64,000 nucleotides of DNA from Marinoscillum pacificum (GCF_024714495.1 NZ_JAMZMJ010000001.1:558001-622000), one strand, 5' to 3'. Shown: positions 1 through 9,554, counted from the first letter of the stretch. A program made the numbers and translations. The notes: generated from the sequence alone by a model not told the origin.

Positions 1-19
1 CAAGCTAGATTGAGTTAAT

Positions 20-1060
20 ATGTTGATCCACTTAGAAAAACAAAAGCTAACCACTGGTCAGCTAATAAGCAGAAATATAGTTGAAAATATCTCTGATGAC
101 GAAAAAAAAGTCATTAAGGTTATAACAGCATGGCAAGACAATACCCCATTTTTTGAACTTACAACTTCTGGATCTACAGGTCAACCCACTGCTATTCAGC
201 TGCATAGAGATCAAATCAAATACAGTGCCCAGTCTTCATTAGCCTTCCTTGATCCATCTAAATCTTTCAAGACAACTCTACTTTGCATCAACCCGGACTT
301 CATTGGTGGTTTAATGGTGATCATCAGGTCTCTCATTCAGGGAATGGATCTTACGGTTATTCCTGCTAGCTCCTCTTTTGAGCATCTTCCAAAAGACAAA
401 ACATTTGATCTTACCTCCATGGTACCGCTCCAGCTACAAAGTCTGATAGATCAACAACCAGACAAACTCAATCAATTTAGAACGATTTTGATTGGTGGTG
501 CCCCTTTATCAGCCAGCTACATAGCGGAGTTAGCAAACTTTCCTCATCTTCAGGTTTATCAAACCTATGGTATGACAGAAACAGCCAGTCATATTGCTTT
601 GAAAAACCTCTCTGAGCAAGAAACAACCTATCGAACACTCGGCGACGTTCAGATTGATGTAGACGACAGACAATGTCTTAAATTAAAGGGAACCATCACT
701 AATAATGAATGGATTCAAACCAATGATGTAGTTCATATCATTTCATCCTCAGAATTTGAGTGGTTAGGACGTGCGGATTTCACGATCAATTCAGGTGGCA
801 TTAAAATTCATCCAGAAATCTTAGAAGAGCAGCTAAGTTCCCAAATCAAATTCCCTTTCTTTGTGGCTGGAATAGATGATGACAAACTTGGTCAAAAGGC
901 TATTTTGTTGATCGAATCAGAAAATGAACATTCTATAGACTTTTCAGCAATTGATAGATACAAACGACCAAAAGAAGTGCATTACCTAAATCAATTCCGA
1001 TATACCCAAAGTGGTAAAATCAATAGAAAAGAAACGCTTGAGTTAATCAAACACCCATGA
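20..1060 (+). CDS. menE: o-succinylbenzoate-CoA ligase (MenE), AMP-forming acyl-CoA synthetase
   Basis: Likely activates o-succinylbenzoate to its CoA ester with ATP in menaquinone synthesis, in the cytoplasm. The 346-residue protein has the AMP-binding P-loop TTSGSTGQPT near residue 50, the adenylate motif YQTYGMTETA near residue 180 and the WLGRADFTINSGGIKIHPEI hinge region near residue 250, in the order expected for the ANL superfamily. It is compact, as MenE proteins of Bacteroidota usually are (about 350 residues), which favours MenE over a generic fatty-acyl-CoA ligase. The ATG at 20 lies just inside the window, so the rest of a men operon may lie upstream but cannot be seen. The stop overlaps the next gene by four bases (ATGA), so the two are probably co-translated. 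Confidence 0.85.
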   Translation: MLIHLEKQKLTTGQLISRNIVENISDDEKKVIKVITAWQDNTPFFELTTSGSTGQPTAIQLHRDQIKYSAQSSLAFLDPSKSFKTTLLCINPDFIGGLMVIIRSLIQGMDLTVIPASSSFEHLPKDKTFDLTSMVPLQLQSLIDQQPDKLNQFRTILIGGAPLSASYIAELANFPHLQVYQTYGMTETASHIALKNLSEQETTYRTLGDVQIDVDDRQCLKLKGTITNNEWIQTNDVVHIISSSEFEWLGRADFTINSGGIKIHPEILEEQLSSQIKFPFFVAGIDDDKLGQKAILLIESENEHSIDFSAIDRYKRPKEVHYLNQFRYTQSGKINRKETLELIKHP

Positions 1061-1752
1061 ACGTAAAAGTATCTTACCAGACCCTTCAGTTACCCCCACC
1101 ATTCGCTTTTGCTTATACACTGAATCTTACATTCAATGAAGAATCTCTGGATATCCAGTATGAATTGGAATTCATGAATAGAGAGCAGATCACTTTGGAA
1201 GAGATTGAAGAAGAAGGCTATAGTGAAAACGATGATTTTATCTGGCAAGGATCATTAGGCAAAGAATGGGTAGATAACCTGCGTGATGACCTTGATCAGA
1301 TCGAATTAGAAGATGAAAGTGAAGACTTTAACATTTACTTGCATGTAGAGTTTGATGATGAACGTGAAGGTCTTGCCGTGCTAGCGGAAGATTGGGATTT
1401 CAGACTTCAGGAATTGATTCAAGCCATTTATGAAAGAGCAGGACTAGAAGCCAAACTCATCATGAAATTGATGCACATCAATGGTAGTGAGCGTGCAATT
1501 TACCAGCTTGAGGGTTCCTTTGAGCATCTTTCTGGAAGCGTCAATAACAAGCCCATTGAATGGGAAGCTTTGCACGAATTGGTTGAAGATATCTACACTA
1601 TCGATTTCGATGAGGAACCCATAGAGAAACCAAATAAGGATGGACTTTGGATAGATCCAGATGGCTCTGGTCAATACCAACTATTTGACAAACAAGCTGG
1701 CCCGAAATCTATAGAGATTAAATCGAGAATTTTAGCCAAACTGAGGGGTTAA
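1057..1752 (+). CDS. acidic hypothetical protein coupled to menE
   Basis: Not recognised. The 231-residue product is strongly acidic, rich in Glu and Asp throughout, with no signal peptide and no membrane segment, so it is probably a soluble cytoplasmic protein. The middle (about residues 100-140) is predicted by eye to be mixed helix and strand. The C-terminal third contains GLWIDPDGSGQYQLFDK, followed by a short basic tail. The start codon overlaps the menE stop (ATGA), which points to a shared operon. That is the only clue to its role; a link with menaquinone synthesis is an inference from position alone. An antisense reading frame inside it has no family features. Confidence 0.7.
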   Translation: MNVKVSYQTLQLPPPFAFAYTLNLTFNEESLDIQYELEFMNREQITLEEIEEEGYSENDDFIWQGSLGKEWVDNLRDDLDQIELEDESEDFNIYLHVEFDDEREGLAVLAEDWDFRLQELIQAIYERAGLEAKLIMKLMHINGSERAIYQLEGSFEHLSGSVNNKPIEWEALHELVEDIYTIDFDEEPIEKPNKDGLWIDPDGSGQYQLFDKQAGPKSIEIKSRILAKLRG

Positions 1753-1831
1753 GCACATAATTTGTTTATACCCTTTCAAATGTGTAAATTTTGGTTGACA
1801 ACATTAACAACTATCAACCAACGCTATCACT

Positions 1832-2188
1832 ATGAAAGGGTTTGAATTCCTTGGCAAGCTACTTTATGCAGCCCCATTAGCTCTATTTGGCATCTTCCAT
1901 TTTATGAATGCCTCATCCATGTCTGGAATGGTTCCATCTTACTTACCTATCCGAGAAGCCTGGGTGTACTTAACCGGTTTAGCTTTAATTCTGGCGGCAG
2001 TAGCTATTTTAACCGGAAAAAAGGCAAAACTCGCCACTCTGCTTTTGGGAGTAATGATCTTGAGTTTCGCTCTTCTGATCCATCTAAGTGGTTTCATGAA
2101 TGGAAATGCGACTTCTTCATCAATGTTTCTTAAAGACATTACGATAGCAGGCGCAGCATTTTTCATGAGCTCCAAGTTGAAGAACTAA
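1832..2188 (+). CDS. DoxX-like small membrane protein
   Basis: A 118-residue integral membrane protein with four hydrophobic segments (about residues 8-25, 45-62, 68-86 and 98-114). The N-terminal pattern LLYAAPLALFGIFHFMNA and the length match the DoxX/DoxD-like family. Members are found next to redox or terminal-oxidase genes, but the biochemical role is mostly unknown. The stop codon overlaps the stop of the convergent radical SAM gene by a few bases, so there is no room for a terminator between them. It lies 79 bases after the preceding gene and may have its own promoter. Confidence 0.7.
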   Translation: MKGFEFLGKLLYAAPLALFGIFHFMNASSMSGMVPSYLPIREAWVYLTGLALILAAVAILTGKKAKLATLLLGVMILSFALLIHLSGFMNGNATSSSMFLKDITIAGAAFFMSSKLKN

Positions 2189-3231
2189 AACTCAAATAAG
2201 CTCATAGTGCCTCCTTTCCTGAAAAGGTTCATATTGTAAGGAGGCATTACTCTGTCTTTGAAGTATTTCTGTTGCGACTTCTTAAATAGCTGATTAATGA
2301 TTTCTGCGTAATGTCCCTCTCCTTTTAGTCTGCGCTGCCAATTAGTATCGTTGGGTTTACCACCGTGAAGTGCGCGCACTTGATTCATCACTTTATCCGC
2401 TCTGTCCGGATAAAATTGACGTAGCCACTGCTCAAAGATTTCAGCAATCTGGCCATTTAGTCTGACAACCGTAAACCCTGCATCAACGGCACCAGCATCA
2501 GCTACAGCTTTTAGCAATGTTGGAATCTCAGTATGATTCAATCCAGGGATGATTGGAGCCATCATCACTCCTACAGGTATTCCAGCTTTCGTTAGTTCCT
2601 CTACAGCTTTTATTCGGTTCTTTGCTGTACTGGTTCGTGGTTCCATTAGTGAACGCAAACGATCATCCTGAGTGGTAACACTTAAATAAACATGTACCAG
2701 CCCTAATTGAGCCAACTCTGATAACAAATCAAGATCTCTTAGTACAAGCGCATTCTTAGTAATTAAACTTACAGGATTCCGATATTTCAGCATAACCTTA
2801 AGCACTTCTCTAGTTAGTTTGAATTGTTTCTCAGCAGGCTGATAACAATCTGTATTCCCTGAAAGCATGATCGGCTGTACTTTCCATGTTGGCTTCATCA
2901 ATTGCTCATCTAGTCGCTTGGCTACGTTTTGCTTAACAATGATCTTGCTCTCAAAATCAAGTCCGGAGCTAAACCCCCAATAGGTGTGTGAATTACGAGC
3001 ATAACAATACGTGCAGCCATGTTCACAACCTTGATATGGATTAATTGAATATTGCCATTTTAAATCTGGACTATCATTTTTACTTAAAACACTTTTAGGA
3101 GACTCATAATACCATTCTGTTTTAGGTCGCTCGTCGGCAGTGTATTCATCGATTCCTTCATCATGAATAACTCCAACACTGTTTTTCAAAAATGGATTCG
3201 CGGGATTATACTGAGCGCCTTTACCTTTCAT
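2185..3231 (-). CDS. PA0069/Rv2578c-family radical SAM protein
   Basis: A radical SAM protein of 348 residues. The iron-sulfur cluster motif CEHGCTYCYA (C-x3-C-x2-C) sits near residue 70, preceded by YSINPYQG, the signature of the PA0069/SplB-like group. Later segments (VSLITKNALVLRDLDLL and a GIPVGVMMAPIIPGLN strand) fit the TIM barrel. Members of this family are annotated only as radical SAM proteins. They resemble spore photoproduct lyase, but the substrate is not established and I would not assign DNA repair. The gene follows rhomboid by 39 bases on the same strand. The N-terminal 60 residues, before the cluster motif, are typical of the family. Confidence 0.85.
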   Translation of the reverse strand: MKGKGAQYNPANPFLKNSVGVIHDEGIDEYTADERPKTEWYYESPKSVLSKNDSPDLKWQYSINPYQGCEHGCTYCYARNSHTYWGFSSGLDFESKIIVKQNVAKRLDEQLMKPTWKVQPIMLSGNTDCYQPAEKQFKLTREVLKVMLKYRNPVSLITKNALVLRDLDLLSELAQLGLVHVYLSVTTQDDRLRSLMEPRTSTAKNRIKAVEELTKAGIPVGVMMAPIIPGLNHTEIPTLLKAVADAGAVDAGFTVVRLNGQIAEIFEQWLRQFYPDRADKVMNQVRALHGGKPNDTNWQRRLKGEGHYAEIINQLFKKSQQKYFKDRVMPPYNMNLFRKGGTMSLFEF

Positions 3232-3270
3232 TAGGTAAAATTACTAATATTTTTAGTTTTACTAATATTA

Positions 3271-3825
3271 TTAGCCATATACTTTTGAAACTTTGCTCAT
3301 TGTAAATGCACTACCCATTCCTACGATAAACCCCATAAGATGAGACTCCCAACTGACATAACTATTCTGTGGTAAAATCCCGTAAATAAGTCCTCCATAA
3401 GCCAAAAGCACAATAATAGAAATGATGATGGATCGAAATTTCCTTCTGAATATGCCGAAAAATATCAGAAAACTAGCCAGAGCATAAACCAAGCCACTGG
3501 CACCAATGTGATAAAAGTCCTGTCTTCCGAAAACCCACACCAGAATATTGGTAAAAAAGTAACATTGTAAGAATATCTGCGGAGCTATACGATCATAAAA
3601 AAGGTAAATCGCTGCACCTAAAAAAAGTACTGGAAAAGTGTTGGAAACGAGATGTGTAAGATTGCCATGAACGAGTGGTGCGGTTAAAATACCGATAGTA
3701 CCTCGAAGTGTGAGTGGTTTTATTCCCAGAAAACCAAGATCAATGTGCATGTATAGCTGAATGCTATAAAACAACCACATAAAAAACACCAACCTCATTG
3801 GAGGAACTAAACTACTTTTATACAC
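3271..3825 (-). CDS. rhomboid family intramembrane serine protease
   Basis: A 184-residue polytopic membrane protein with about six hydrophobic helices. The catalytic serine is Ser110 in HIGASGLVYA and the catalytic histidine is His162 in SWESHLMGFIVG, the dyad of rhomboid proteases. The HGNLTHLVSN element (residues 53-62) supplies the conserved His/Asn of helix 2. Rhomboids cleave transmembrane segments of other membrane proteins; the substrate here is unknown. The gene lies downstream of a terminator hairpin that follows the TerB-like gene, so it probably has its own promoter. It precedes the radical SAM gene by 39 bases. Confidence 0.88.
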   Translation of the reverse strand: MYKSSLVPPMRLVFFMWLFYSIQLYMHIDLGFLGIKPLTLRGTIGILTAPLVHGNLTHLVSNTFPVLFLGAAIYLFYDRIAPQIFLQCYFFTNILVWVFGRQDFYHIGASGLVYALASFLIFFGIFRRKFRSIIISIIVLLAYGGLIYGILPQNSYVSWESHLMGFIVGMGSAFTMSKVSKVYG

Positions 3826-3836
3826 AGCTGTAAAAT

Positions 3837-3868
3837 AAAAAAGCTGACCGTTTGTTCAGTCAGCTTTT
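3837..3868 (-). terminator. rho-independent terminator after the TerB-like gene
   Basis: An 8-bp perfect stem, AAGCTGAC (3841-3848) with GTCAGCTT (3859-3866), has a 10-base loop. Read on the minus strand it is followed by a T-rich run (TTTTTTATTTTA). It sits about 20 bases beyond the stop of the minus-strand TerB-like gene. Confidence 0.75.
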
Positions 3869-3887
3869 CATCAATTATTCGTATTTC

Positions 3888-4361
3888 TTATTTCTTCTCT
3901 GGATCGTTGATCATTCTCAACTCAATTAGCTTAGACTCTTCATAGCTAACAGATAGATAACCCAAAATTCCTCCAGAAGCTTCAGCAATCTTTTTAGCAA
4001 GATCTTTAAGCGATGCATAAAGTTTTACTGCGAAGTTTTTATCAATCTTTGGTAAGATAAAATTCAACTTTCTCAATTCTGTTGTTATTGCTTTGCTACG
4101 CTCTTCTGCATCTTCAGGAAGTTCACTGATCAACGTGTTGAATTTAGACTCAAAAGATGCTCCAACAGCTTTATAATACTCTACCAGTTGCTCTCTAGCT
4201 CTACCTTGCTTGCTGTGTGCAACCTCGATTGCTTCCTTACGCTCTGATTTATCTATATCACCATCTGCTCCAGCAATTAGGATAGCCACATAAACTGGTG
4301 CAGTAAGCAATACCTCTACTTCGTCTTCTCTGAGGTTTTCAAATTCTTTAACCATTGTCAT
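3888..4361 (-). CDS. TerB-like helical protein
   Basis: A 157-residue soluble helical protein. The segment APVYVAILIAGADGDIDKSE near residue 20 resembles the acidic first helices of the TerB (tellurite resistance) fold, where Asp residues bind metal. The remainder is amphipathic helix, with a C-terminal GGILGYLSVSYEESKLIELR stretch. TerB proteins occur in stress-response and phage-defence settings, but no other ter genes are visible here, so no tellurite role is claimed. A second ATG two codons downstream (4355) could be the real start. A clear terminator follows the gene. Confidence 0.6.
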   Translation of the reverse strand: MTMVKEFENLREDEVEVLLTAPVYVAILIAGADGDIDKSERKEAIEVAHSKQGRAREQLVEYYKAVGASFESKFNTLISELPEDAEERSKAITTELRKLNFILPKIDKNFAVKLYASLKDLAKKIAEASGGILGYLSVSYEESKLIELRMINDPEKK

Positions 4362-4429
4362 TCATTTTGGAAAGTGGCTCGAAAATAGTAAATAATCAGG
4401 GTTTTAAGCAATGGATTTTCATCAAAATG

Positions 4430-5413
4430 CTAATGAATAATGAACTTCATCATTACCGGCAAATGATCCGAAATTTGTCCTGCCTCTTTTACCACTCTAG
4501 ATTCCACTTTTTGTATACGTGTATTATTGAATAAAATGTAATCAATCATGCGATCTGGCTGCTCACTTGGAAACGTTTTGGTCGATTCATTGAAATATTG
4601 ATCTTTTACAATGGCTGATTCGATGTTAGAAGAAGTCATGATAATTGAGAGAGCATCCTCACTACTGACGTATTCTGATTCACTGTTAAAATCTCCTATT
4701 AGCAAGACCGGGTAATCCGCCGCATACCTTTCAAACAATTCTTTCACTACATGTCCGTGAGCAACCCTGGTTTCTTGATCAAACGCTTCTAAATGAAGGT
4801 TCATTACGATGATATCAGATCCTCCAAGGTTTAGCTTCACTATTTGTATAAGTCGATCGAGGTAGAAACTCTTGTAGAAAAATCCTGCGTTAATGGGCTT
4901 TTCTAAAGTTATAGTCTCTATTGGTTGCAATTCAAATTTGCTTAACACAGCCTGGCCAGATAGAATTTTCCCAAAATGCTGACTTGGTGGCCAATAAGGA
5001 AATGGCAAATAAGTCTTATCCCAGTTTATCGACTGATAGGCAACCGGAAAACCAAGAGTGACGGCAATACTATCAAGTTGATTCATGTAAATACTCCTTG
5101 CGGAACCAAAATCTATCTCTTGAAAGCCTATAATATCAGCATCTATTTGCTCAAACATTGACCTTGCAGACAACAAGTTTTCCTTGAACAGCTCATCTCC
5201 CCGATCAACGGGTAAATTATTAGTCATTCCAGATAAATACCCCAAATTGTAAGTAATTACCTCAACCGTGTCAAATGATTTCTTATAGTTGTCGTGATAT
5301 ACTATCTTCGAATTCAATTGACCAAGGTCAACTGACCCAGAGGATCCCCAGAAGTAGAAAACAGTAAAACCAATTAAGAGAATTATTGGTAGTGCAATTA
5401 AAATTCGCTTCAT
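4430..5413 (-). CDS. endonuclease/exonuclease/phosphatase family protein, membrane-anchored
   Basis: A 327-residue EEP-fold hydrolase. Key pieces are visible in order: IGFQEIDFGSARS (metal-binding Glu), IVMNLHLEAFDQETR (His), LLIGDFNSESEYV (Asp and Asn), RMIDYILFNN (Asp) and the terminal GQISDHLPVMM (Asp-His). Residues 1-22 form a hydrophobic signal anchor, so the domain probably works outside the cytoplasmic membrane. The fold covers nucleases, phosphodiesterases and sphingomyelinases, so the substrate is open. The gene is divergent from the orphan Hpt gene, with 54 bases between them that must hold both promoters. Confidence 0.85.
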   Translation of the reverse strand: MKRILIALPIILLIGFTVFYFWGSSGSVDLGQLNSKIVYHDNYKKSFDTVEVITYNLGYLSGMTNNLPVDRGDELFKENLLSARSMFEQIDADIIGFQEIDFGSARSIYMNQLDSIAVTLGFPVAYQSINWDKTYLPFPYWPPSQHFGKILSGQAVLSKFELQPIETITLEKPINAGFFYKSFYLDRLIQIVKLNLGGSDIIVMNLHLEAFDQETRVAHGHVVKELFERYAADYPVLLIGDFNSESEYVSSEDALSIIMTSSNIESAIVKDQYFNESTKTFPSEQPDRMIDYILFNNTRIQKVESRVVKEAGQISDHLPVMMKFIIH

Positions 5414-5467
5414 CCTTTGATTAATTGGTGACTAAGTTAATTTTAACTAGACAATTCGAACAATCTT

Positions 5468-5782
5468 ATGGATTTTTCTTATTTGAATTCAATCAGCGAC
5501 GGAGATTTAGACTTTGTTCAGCAATTTGTTTCAACATTTGAAAGCAATACAGCGAATATTGTTTCTAACATGAAAACAGCATTTGATAATGGTAGCAAAG
5601 ATGATCTTCGTAAGCTCGCCCATCAGCTAAAACCATCTCTTCAAATGTTGGAGTTGGAGACTTTGCAAGTAACCGTAGACATTCAGGATGATCCAGATCT
5701 AGCAACAGCAGAGAGTCTGGATGCCATCGAAAAAGAATGTTTGGAAGCTGTAGTGGCTATGAAAGCTGAGTACGGTCTTTAA
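5468..5782 (+). CDS. orphan Hpt (histidine phosphotransfer) domain protein
   Basis: A 104-residue four-helix protein. The phospho-acceptor is His52 in RKLAHQLKPS, the standard H-x2-K-P/G-S Hpt signature, so it should relay phosphoryl groups between a hybrid histidine kinase and a response regulator. No kinase or regulator gene lies near it, so its partners are encoded elsewhere. The stop codon abuts the stop of the convergent sanA-like gene with no gap. Confidence 0.8.
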   Translation: MDFSYLNSISDGDLDFVQQFVSTFESNTANIVSNMKTAFDNGSKDDLRKLAHQLKPSLQMLELETLQVTVDIQDDPDLATAESLDAIEKECLEAVVAMKAEYGL

Positions 5783-6412
5783 TTAAAGCTCCTCTTGCTC
5801 GCCAAGAAAGCGAGGTTTCTGATCAAAAAGATATAGATCAAACACTGCTTTGGCTCTTGCTAAGGTTTCTCTTAGTGCCAAATTAAAAGGCAACTGATCT
5901 TTATTATCAGCTGAAAAGGCAACAGCATTCAGCTCATGATGATCTGCTATAAAAAGCGCTCTATAACAGTGAAAATCCTGGGTGATAATAATTACATCAT
6001 CCTGTCCAAAAACTTTCTTGGCTCTGACTACACTATCCAGGGTTCTGAAACCTGCGTAATCTAATGTAATGGAACCTTCTGGAACCCCAAGCTCTTTGAG
6101 CGCATTGAGCATATCTCTAGGCTCATTGTAATAGACTGTTTCATTATCCCCACTTACAATGATGTGCTCAATCACTCCTCGGTGGTAAAGATCTGCTGCA
6201 GCCTTCATGCGCTCTGCAAAATACTTATTAGTACCTCCTTCTACTGTTCTTTTACTGGTACCTAAAAGAAGTGCCACACGTTTCGGTGGCACATCATTGA
6301 TATTGTAGTATATCCGTTCTTGTGTAGAAGATACAATCCAGAAGTTAAGACCCAGGATCAATACTCCAACCAACACAATCAACACACCTATGACCTTAAT
6401 AAATCGTAGCAT
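5783..6412 (-). CDS. SanA/YdcF-like DUF218 membrane protein
   Basis: A 209-residue protein with one N-terminal membrane helix (about residues 5-27) followed by a DUF218 domain. The ALLLGTSKRT strand, the HIIVSGDN strand and the VIIITQDFHCYRALFIA motif are typical of SanA, the vancomycin high-temperature exclusion protein of enterobacteria. The family is linked to envelope barrier function. The gene follows parC by 27 bases on the same strand and is probably the last gene of the topoisomerase IV operon. The C-terminus ends near FLGEQEEL. Confidence 0.82.
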   Translation of the reverse strand: MLRFIKVIGVLIVLVGVLILGLNFWIVSSTQERIYYNINDVPPKRVALLLGTSKRTVEGGTNKYFAERMKAAADLYHRGVIEHIIVSGDNETVYYNEPRDMLNALKELGVPEGSITLDYAGFRTLDSVVRAKKVFGQDDVIIITQDFHCYRALFIADHHELNAVAFSADNKDQLPFNLALRETLARAKAVFDLYLFDQKPRFLGEQEEL

Positions 6413-6439
6413 TAGTTATCTAACGGAAATCAGGTACGA

Positions 6440-9049
6440 TTAGTCTTCTTTTTTTCCTCCTCCAAATAAGTCCATCTGGTTGTCTTCGTCTTCAACCTCG
6501 TTTTTAATGGACTCCTTGAGACTATCCAGATCTACATCCTGACCAGCTTTTGGCTCCTCTTCAGCAGGCTCTTCCTCTATAGCGATGACTTCCTGGATAT
6601 TTTGGATTGGACATTTGTTACCAATTGCCTTCCACCCTTTCACATCAATCACCTCCTGAAGATCAAGCTCCTCTTTTTCCTTTGAGCGGCCATCTTTATA
6701 AACAACCTCCACTTTCGTGCCTTTGCTATTCGCTGCGTACAACAACTTCGAGCCCTTAGCTTCAGAAATAAATCCAAATCGTTTGTTGGATGTTGTAGTC
6801 TCTACAAGGAATCGTTTCACATAGAATACCTTATTATCTCCATCGTAATGAATGGCATTCACTGGAAGCTCCGGATTAAACTTACTCAAACCAAGAAGCT
6901 GGTTCGGTTCATATCTATTCGTCAGCTCAAAACTTGTCAATTCGTAACTACCATCTTTGTAGAATACTATGATCTGATCCTCAGGATTGAAATTACCTAA
7001 ATAAGTACCTCGATCATCCCTGTTCAATCGACCAACGACTTCATCATACCAGATTTTCACTCCTCCAAGAGTAGATACTCCGGCCGACTTGAACTGAACT
7101 TTTCTTACTGGGTATTTCGTCAGGATATTACCTCCTGCTCCACGTCCTTTAATTTCTAATTCTGCAAAGTCAAAATCAAATACTTTTTTACGTGCAGAAC
7201 TTGATGCCGTTAAGTAAACGGTAATCACTTCAGCTTCTCCATTCGGATTTGCAGTGAAGTACAAAATTTTCGAACCTTTAGCTCCTTTTGTTAGATCATA
7301 TTCGCGATCTCTAGTTACTGATAATACCTGAAAACGCTTCACCATTGAGCGTCCGCTCTTGGCGTCCACATAAGCCAGGTTGTAAACCATCCGTTCATCT
7401 CCCTTCTTGAAGACCGCAACATGAATGATTCCTTTACCAACAAAGACTTTATCCTGAATACGAGTTACCTGACATACACCATCTTTACGGAAAATGATTA
7501 CATCATCTATGTCAGAACAATCACTTACGAATTCATCTTTCTTAAGTCCGTAACCTATGAAACCGTCTTCACGATTTACATAGAGCTTAGCATTGTTTGC
7601 AGCTACAACTGTCGCTGTAATCGTTTCGAAGTTCGCAATCTCAGTCTTACGCTCTTTTCCTGTACCGTATTTATCAAGTAATCTCTGGTAGTAAGCAATA
7701 GCGTAATCAGTCAAATGCGCCAGGTGATGCTCCGTTTCTTCTAACTCCTCAGTCAGCTTACGCATCAGCTCATCTGCCTTGAATGAGTCAAACTTCGAGA
7801 TTCTCTTGATCTTAATCTCCGTCAATCGGATGATATCATCCTGAGTAATCTCTCGGTAGAAATCTGGTTTGTACGGATCCAATCCTTTATCGATTGTGAT
7901 CAATACATCTTCCCATGTTTCACATTCTTCAATGTCACGATAAATCCTGTTTTCGATGAAGATTTTCTCCAGGGAAGAGAAAAGTAACTTCTCCATCAAT
8001 TCAGCTTTCCTGATTTCTAACTCCTGACGAAGTAAGTCAACAGTCTGCTCAACCGATGTTTTCAGAATATCACTAACCCCAAGGAAGTGAGGCTTATCAT
8101 CAATAATAACACAGGCATTAGGAGAAATAGACACTTCACAGTCCGTAAATGCATACAATGCATCTATCGTAATATCTGGTGAAGTATTAGGTGCCAGTTG
8201 TACCTGAATCTCAATATCCTTTGCCGTGTTATCAATTACTTTCTTGATCTTGATTTTACCCTTATCATTAGCTTTGATAATGGAATCAATCACCGATGTA
8301 GTGGTAGTACCGTATGGAATATCTTTGATGACCAATGTTTTGGTATCAAATTCCTCAATTTTAGCTCGTACACGAACCTTACCACCTCGTCTACCATCGT
8401 TGTAATCGCTTATATCAATCTTACCTCCTGTAAGGAAGTCAGGATAAAGCGTTACTTTCTTTCCTTTTAACACATTGATTGCAGCCTCAATCAACTCACA
8501 GAAGTTATGTGGAAGCATCTTGGTGGAAAGCCCAACGGCAATCCCTTCCACTCCCTGCGCAAGTAATAATGGAAACTTAACTGGAAATGTTACAGGTTCT
8601 TTCTTACGTCCATCATATGATAATTGCCAGTCCGTGGTTTGAGGATTGTAAACCACATCAAGGGCAAACTTGGACAAACGCGCTTCGATGTATCGAGATG
8701 CAGCAGCACTATCACCAGTCCTTACATCTCCCCAGTTTCCTTGAGTGTCAATTAAGAGATCCTTCTGTCCAAGGTTAACAATAGCGTCTCCAATAGAGGC
8801 ATCACCATGTGGGTGATACTGCATGGTACTACCAATGATATTGGCTACTTTGTTAAAACGTCCATCGTCCATTTCCTTCATCGCATGAAGGATACGACGT
8901 TGTACTGGCTTAAAACCATCCTGTATCGCTGGAACGGCACGTTCCAGAATTACATAAGAAGCATAATCCAAAAACCAGTTTTCGTACATTCCCGAAACTG
9001 GAGTGGACCCATGTAATTCGTCTTGCTTGATGTTATTCTCCTCGCTCAT
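6440..9049 (-). CDS. parC: DNA topoisomerase IV subunit A (ParC-type)
   Basis: The DNA breakage-reunion subunit of a type IIA topoisomerase that decatenates replicated chromosomes with ParE. The catalytic tyrosine is Tyr120 in SAAASRYIEARL. The quinolone-resistance region reads YHPHGDASIGDAIVNLGQ. At 869 residues it has the N-terminal winged-helix/tower part (about 1-500), a beta-propeller C-terminal domain, and an unusually acidic tail (EEEPAEEEP) ending in DLFGGGKKED. The choice of ParC over GyrA rests on co-location with a 626-residue ParE-type gene and on the absence of a GyrA-box QRRGGKG-like motif that I could see. It is the fifth gene of a tight operon, starting 7 bases after the preceding gene. 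Confidence 0.88.
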   Translation of the reverse strand: MSEENNIKQDELHGSTPVSGMYENWFLDYASYVILERAVPAIQDGFKPVQRRILHAMKEMDDGRFNKVANIIGSTMQYHPHGDASIGDAIVNLGQKDLLIDTQGNWGDVRTGDSAAASRYIEARLSKFALDVVYNPQTTDWQLSYDGRKKEPVTFPVKFPLLLAQGVEGIAVGLSTKMLPHNFCELIEAAINVLKGKKVTLYPDFLTGGKIDISDYNDGRRGGKVRVRAKIEEFDTKTLVIKDIPYGTTTTSVIDSIIKANDKGKIKIKKVIDNTAKDIEIQVQLAPNTSPDITIDALYAFTDCEVSISPNACVIIDDKPHFLGVSDILKTSVEQTVDLLRQELEIRKAELMEKLLFSSLEKIFIENRIYRDIEECETWEDVLITIDKGLDPYKPDFYREITQDDIIRLTEIKIKRISKFDSFKADELMRKLTEELEETEHHLAHLTDYAIAYYQRLLDKYGTGKERKTEIANFETITATVVAANNAKLYVNREDGFIGYGLKKDEFVSDCSDIDDVIIFRKDGVCQVTRIQDKVFVGKGIIHVAVFKKGDERMVYNLAYVDAKSGRSMVKRFQVLSVTRDREYDLTKGAKGSKILYFTANPNGEAEVITVYLTASSSARKKVFDFDFAELEIKGRGAGGNILTKYPVRKVQFKSAGVSTLGGVKIWYDEVVGRLNRDDRGTYLGNFNPEDQIIVFYKDGSYELTSFELTNRYEPNQLLGLSKFNPELPVNAIHYDGDNKVFYVKRFLVETTTSNKRFGFISEAKGSKLLYAANSKGTKVEVVYKDGRSKEKEELDLQEVIDVKGWKAIGNKCPIQNIQEVIAIEEEPAEEEPKAGQDVDLDSLKESIKNEVEDEDNQMDLFGGGKKED

Positions 9050-9056
9050 CTAAACT

Positions 9057-9554
9057 TCAATTGTTACTTGGCAGCTCATTGGCTTGCTCCTGCTCTGCCC
9101 AAAACTTCTGTTTATATTTCTTAATTAATCTTCTAATCGTGTCCAATTCATTATCCACTTTAGAATAATTGAATGGGTACCAGGCTGATGGCTTACAGTA
9201 ATAAACATCCTTTTCGAATGTTTCAAACTTGTAAATTCCATCAAAAGAAATCAGCTCCACATTTTTGATTCGGTCAAAAGAAACAACCAGCTCACTGGTT
9301 CCCTGATCGATGTAGAGGTTTTCGTGATCGTAGCTTATTCGATAGAAATTCCTCACAAAATCCATAAAGGATGGAAACCAGTACTTCCAAATCAAAAAAG
9401 CATAAAGCAATATGAAGGGAATGGTTATCCAAACATTGGTATTTTGCAAATGTGCAAATGCCTGCATCAGGACAAACGTTCCAGCAATTACTATCACGAA
9501 TATGCGATATACCTTAAAGTATTTAGTCGATAAGGTCTTTTCGCGACGTTTCAC
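9057..9554 (-). CDS. two-helix membrane protein with PH-like domain
   Basis: A 165-residue protein with two adjacent membrane helices (about residues 15-32 and 40-58). A soluble part follows with ISYDHENLYIDQG, VSFDRIKNVELISFDG and VYYCKPSAWY, which resembles a bacterial PH-like domain (YdbT/DUF304 type). I assign only a membrane-associated protein of unknown role. Its ATG overlaps the stop of the DUF1028 gene by four bases, and parC begins 7 bases after its stop, so it is embedded in the topoisomerase IV operon. Confidence 0.65.
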   Translation of the reverse strand: MKRREKTLSTKYFKVYRIFVIVIAGTFVLMQAFAHLQNTNVWITIPFILLYAFLIWKYWFPSFMDFVRNFYRISYDHENLYIDQGTSELVVSFDRIKNVELISFDGIYKFETFEKDVYYCKPSAWYPFNYSKVDNELDTIRRLIKKYKQKFWAEQEQANELPSNN